A stretch of DNA of 7,696 bases from Spartobacteria bacterium (GTDB taxonomy: Bacteria > Verrucomicrobiota > Verrucomicrobiia > Chthoniobacterales > Chthoniobacteraceae), in assembly GCA_025350985.1 (NCBI GenBank), contig JANXWU010000413.1, forward strand, positions 1-7,696. Direction: 5' to 3'. Position numbers and translations under genes: made by a program. The first letter of the stretch is position 1. Each line of letters opens with the position of its first letter. The notes under the pieces are model-generated. The model saw nothing but the letters and a program-made list of their open reading frames with translations. It was not told the origin of the DNA and searched no databases. Below, piece after piece: positions 6,246 through 7,696 of the stretch.

Positions 6246-6442
6246 CGTGGGAGCCGAAACTCGAGTCGATTCATGGCGAAAGGCTTTAGCAGCGGCGTGG
6301 GGGCCGACGAAGCCAAAAATAATTGCGAGCGTGGAGGCGAGTGATTCCGTCTAAAAGTTCCCGGCAAACGAATCAGCACCAACACAGCGATTCCCTTCCA
6401 ATCAACAAACCGGCCTTCGGTTCAATCACCTCCTTTTCCCGC
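6246..6442. promoter_or_regulatory. Divergent intergenic region between mlaE and the ROK gene
   Basis: These 197 bp must hold the promoters of both the mla operon (minus) and the ROK gene (plus), unless mlaE really starts further upstream. No pair of boxes close to the sigma-70 consensus at 16-18 bp spacing was found. A small hairpin AACCG/CGGTT (6408-6412 with 6418-6422) lies 20 bp before the ROK ATG, followed by ATCACCTCCTTT, which is discussed as a finding. Confidence 0.35.
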
Positions 6443-7156
6443 ATGAAAATCCTGATGATCGATATTGGCGGCAGCAATGTGAAACTGATGCTCACCGGCC
6501 AGAAGGAGATGCGAAAAATTCCCTCCGACCGGAAATTTTCGGCAAAGGATTTCGTCACGCAGGTGAAGGAGAATCTGGCGGGCTGGTCCTTCGATGCGAT
6601 CAGCATGGGCTTTCCCGGCTTGGTGAAAGATGGGCAACTGGTGCGCGAACCTTTGAATCTGGGCGGCGGCTGGCTGGACTTTTCTTTCGAGAAAGCTTTC
6701 GGCTGTCCGGTTCGGATCATCAACGACGCGGCGTTGCAGGCACTGGCGAGTTACAAAGGTGGCCGGATGCTTTTTGTGGGCTTTGGCACGAGCATCGGCG
6801 GGGCGGTGGTCGCGGATGACGTGATCGTGCCCATCGAGTTGGGGCTGGTGTCGCTGCGCAACGGCGAACCCTTTCTGAAGCGCCTGACAAAAGTCGCGCG
6901 CAAGGAGAACGGCGGCAAGAAATGGCAGCGCGACGTGGAGGAGGCGGTGATTCTATTGCAGGATGTATTTTGGCCGGAGGACACGGTCATCGGCGGAGGC
7001 AACGCGAAGCATCTGGACCCCCTCCCCCCAGGCACGCGGCGGCGCAGCAATCGGGACGCCATCATCGGCGCGCAACGGCTGTGGGAAGGCGCGGACATGC
7101 TCGCCACGCCGTACGGAACGACTTGGAGAATCGAGCGCGGTCGGAAGAAAAAATAA
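6443..7156 (+). CDS. ROK-family sugar kinase-like protein (polyphosphate-glucokinase-like)
   Basis: This 237-aa protein has the actin-like ATPase fold of ROK proteins, which include glucokinases and polyphosphate glucokinases. Visible signatures are the phosphate-1 loop IDIGGSNVKLML (6-17), GFPGLVKDG (56-64), NLGGGWLDF (72-80), the catalytic-base pair N94-D95 (IINDAALQAL), a phosphate-2 loop GFGTSIGGAVV (113-123) and GGGNA (184-188). The order and short length fit the Ppgk-like branch. Two departures: GTSIG replaces the usual GTGIG, and IELG (131-134) lacks the following His of the ELGH zinc-associated motif. No zinc cysteine cluster is seen and it has no DNA-binding domain, so it is an enzyme-type ROK, not a repressor. 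Start is ATG 6443, where similarity begins; the frame is open back to 6323 but that part is not family-like. No SD is visible. The sugar and phosphoryl donor cannot be set from sequence. Confidence 0.85.
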   Translation: MKILMIDIGGSNVKLMLTGQKEMRKIPSDRKFSAKDFVTQVKENLAGWSFDAISMGFPGLVKDGQLVREPLNLGGGWLDFSFEKAFGCPVRIINDAALQALASYKGGRMLFVGFGTSIGGAVVADDVIVPIELGLVSLRNGEPFLKRLTKVARKENGGKKWQRDVEEAVILLQDVFWPEDTVIGGGNAKHLDPLPPGTRRRSNRDAIIGAQRLWEGADMLATPYGTTWRIERGRKKK

Positions 7157-7291
7157 CCCGCTCGGGTTGCCTCGGCAGCGAGCCGCATTCTGCTCGGAAA
7201 CTCCAGAACTCGGGAAAGGCCGGTCGCTTTTCCTCGTTGCCTTCGAGGAGTGAAGCGGACAGAGTCTGCGCCACCTTTTTCCTCCACAAAA
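7157..7291 (+). other. Gap between the ROK gene and the oxidoreductase gene
   Basis: These 135 bp contain no open frame that looks coding. Short inverted repeats occur at 7155-7168 (AACCCG/CGGGTT, two-base loop, starting in the ROK stop codon) and 7231-7249 (TCCTCG/CGAGGA), but neither is followed by a T-run, so no rho-independent terminator is called. The oxidoreductase may share a transcript with the ROK gene or have its own promoter. Confidence 0.4.
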
Positions 7292-7696
7292 ATGAGCACC
7301 AACAAAGTGAATATCGCCATCGTCGGGCTGGGGTTCGGAGCCGAGTTCATCCCGATTTACCAACATCATCCGCACGCGAACATGTACGCCATTTGCCAGC
7401 GTGATCCGAAAAAACTGAACGCCATCGGTGACAACTTCGGCATCGACGCGCGGTATGCCGATTTCAAGGAACTGCTCAAGGATCCGAAGGTCGATGCGGT
7501 TCACATCAACTCGCCGATCCCCGACCACGCGTGGATGTCGCTCGCCGCGCTCAAGGCCGGCAAGCACGTGAGCTGCACCGTGCCGATGGCGACGAGCATC
7601 GAGGATTGCAAAAAGATCGTCGATGTCGTGAAAAAAACCGGCCTCAAATACACGATGGCCGAGACGGTCGTTTACGCGCGCGAATATCTCTACATC
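7292..7696 (+). CDS. Gfo/Idh/MocA-family oxidoreductase (N-terminal part, runs off right edge)
   Basis: The visible 135 residues are the Rossmann NAD(P)-binding domain of the Gfo/Idh/MocA family, whose members oxidise, reduce or epimerise sugars and cyclitols. The dinucleotide loop is VGLGFGAEF (11-19); the conserved VDAVHINSPIPDH (67-79) and AALKAGKHVSCTVPMA (85-100) follow, then the start of the substrate-side segment TMAETVVYAREY (121-132). Where most members have the E-K-P triplet with the catalytic lysine, this one has T96-V97-P98. The ATG at 7292 is chosen because the beta-alpha-beta fold begins at residue 6; no SD precedes it (CCTCCACAAAA). The C-terminal substrate domain is outside the window. 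It follows the ROK gene on the same strand after 135 bp, which suggests related sugar metabolism. Family certain, reaction unknown. Confidence 0.92.
   Translation, partial: MSTNKVNIAIVGLGFGAEFIPIYQHHPHANMYAICQRDPKKLNAIGDNFGIDARYADFKELLKDPKVDAVHINSPIPDHAWMSLAALKAGKHVSCTVPMATSIEDCKKIVDVVKKTGLKYTMAETVVYAREYLYI

Noticed and set aside
6323..6442. 40-residue N-terminal extension of the ROK protein
   Set aside because: It is not family-like; the ROK phosphate-1 loop starts directly after the ATG at 6443, and the extension would cover the divergent promoter region.
6953..7567. Minus-strand open frame of 204 aa opposite the ROK and oxidoreductase genes
   Set aside because: It is antisense to two recognisable genes and its translation is Arg/Pro/Ser-rich shadow sequence.

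Overview
The window reads like a chromosome segment of a moderately GC-rich, Gram-negative, soil or aquatic bacterium. The best guess is Verrucomicrobiota (Pedosphaeraceae/Limisphaerales-like) or a related PVC lineage. This is inference from three things: a short IS200-like Y1 transposase framed by GGGCCGAAGGCCC and AGCCCTGTAAGGGCG hairpins, a Gfo/Idh/MocA oxidoreductase with CTVPMA where EKP is usual, and near absence of Shine-Dalgarno sequences. The Mla genes show that the cell has an outer membrane.

Layout. (a) 1-3590, minus strand: a type I restriction-modification locus transcribed right to left. hsdR (3590-1227) is complete. hsdM (376 to beyond the left edge) shows only its N-terminal 125 residues. 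No specificity subunit (hsdS) is visible; if present it lies left of the window. (b) About 504-1197, between hsdR and hsdM: a compact REP/RAYT-type element. A 150-aa HUH/Y1 transposase (1090-638) is framed by two inverted arrays, each carrying three hairpins in the same order from the outside in. A degenerate tandem repeat (434-500) lies between this element and hsdM. (c) 3683-6245, minus strand: an mlaE-mlaF-mlaD lipid-transport operon (permease, ATPase, membrane-anchored MCE protein), with ATGA start/stop overlaps at both junctions. (d) 6443 to the right edge, plus strand, divergent from mla: a ROK-family sugar kinase-like gene and, 135 bp further on, the start of a Gfo/Idh/MocA oxidoreductase.

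How the parts work together. MlaE, MlaF and MlaD are the core of an inner-membrane ABC transporter that moves phospholipid between inner and outer membranes. The HsdR/HsdM/(HsdS) complex methylates self DNA and cleaves foreign DNA. The REP/RAYT element splits the hsdR-hsdM operon without damaging either reading frame. The two plus-strand genes are probably part of carbohydrate metabolism. No RNA gene, CRISPR array or convincing rho-independent terminator was seen, and no gene-free stretch exceeds 300 bases. The most notable feature is the symmetrical three-hairpin architecture around the transposase.
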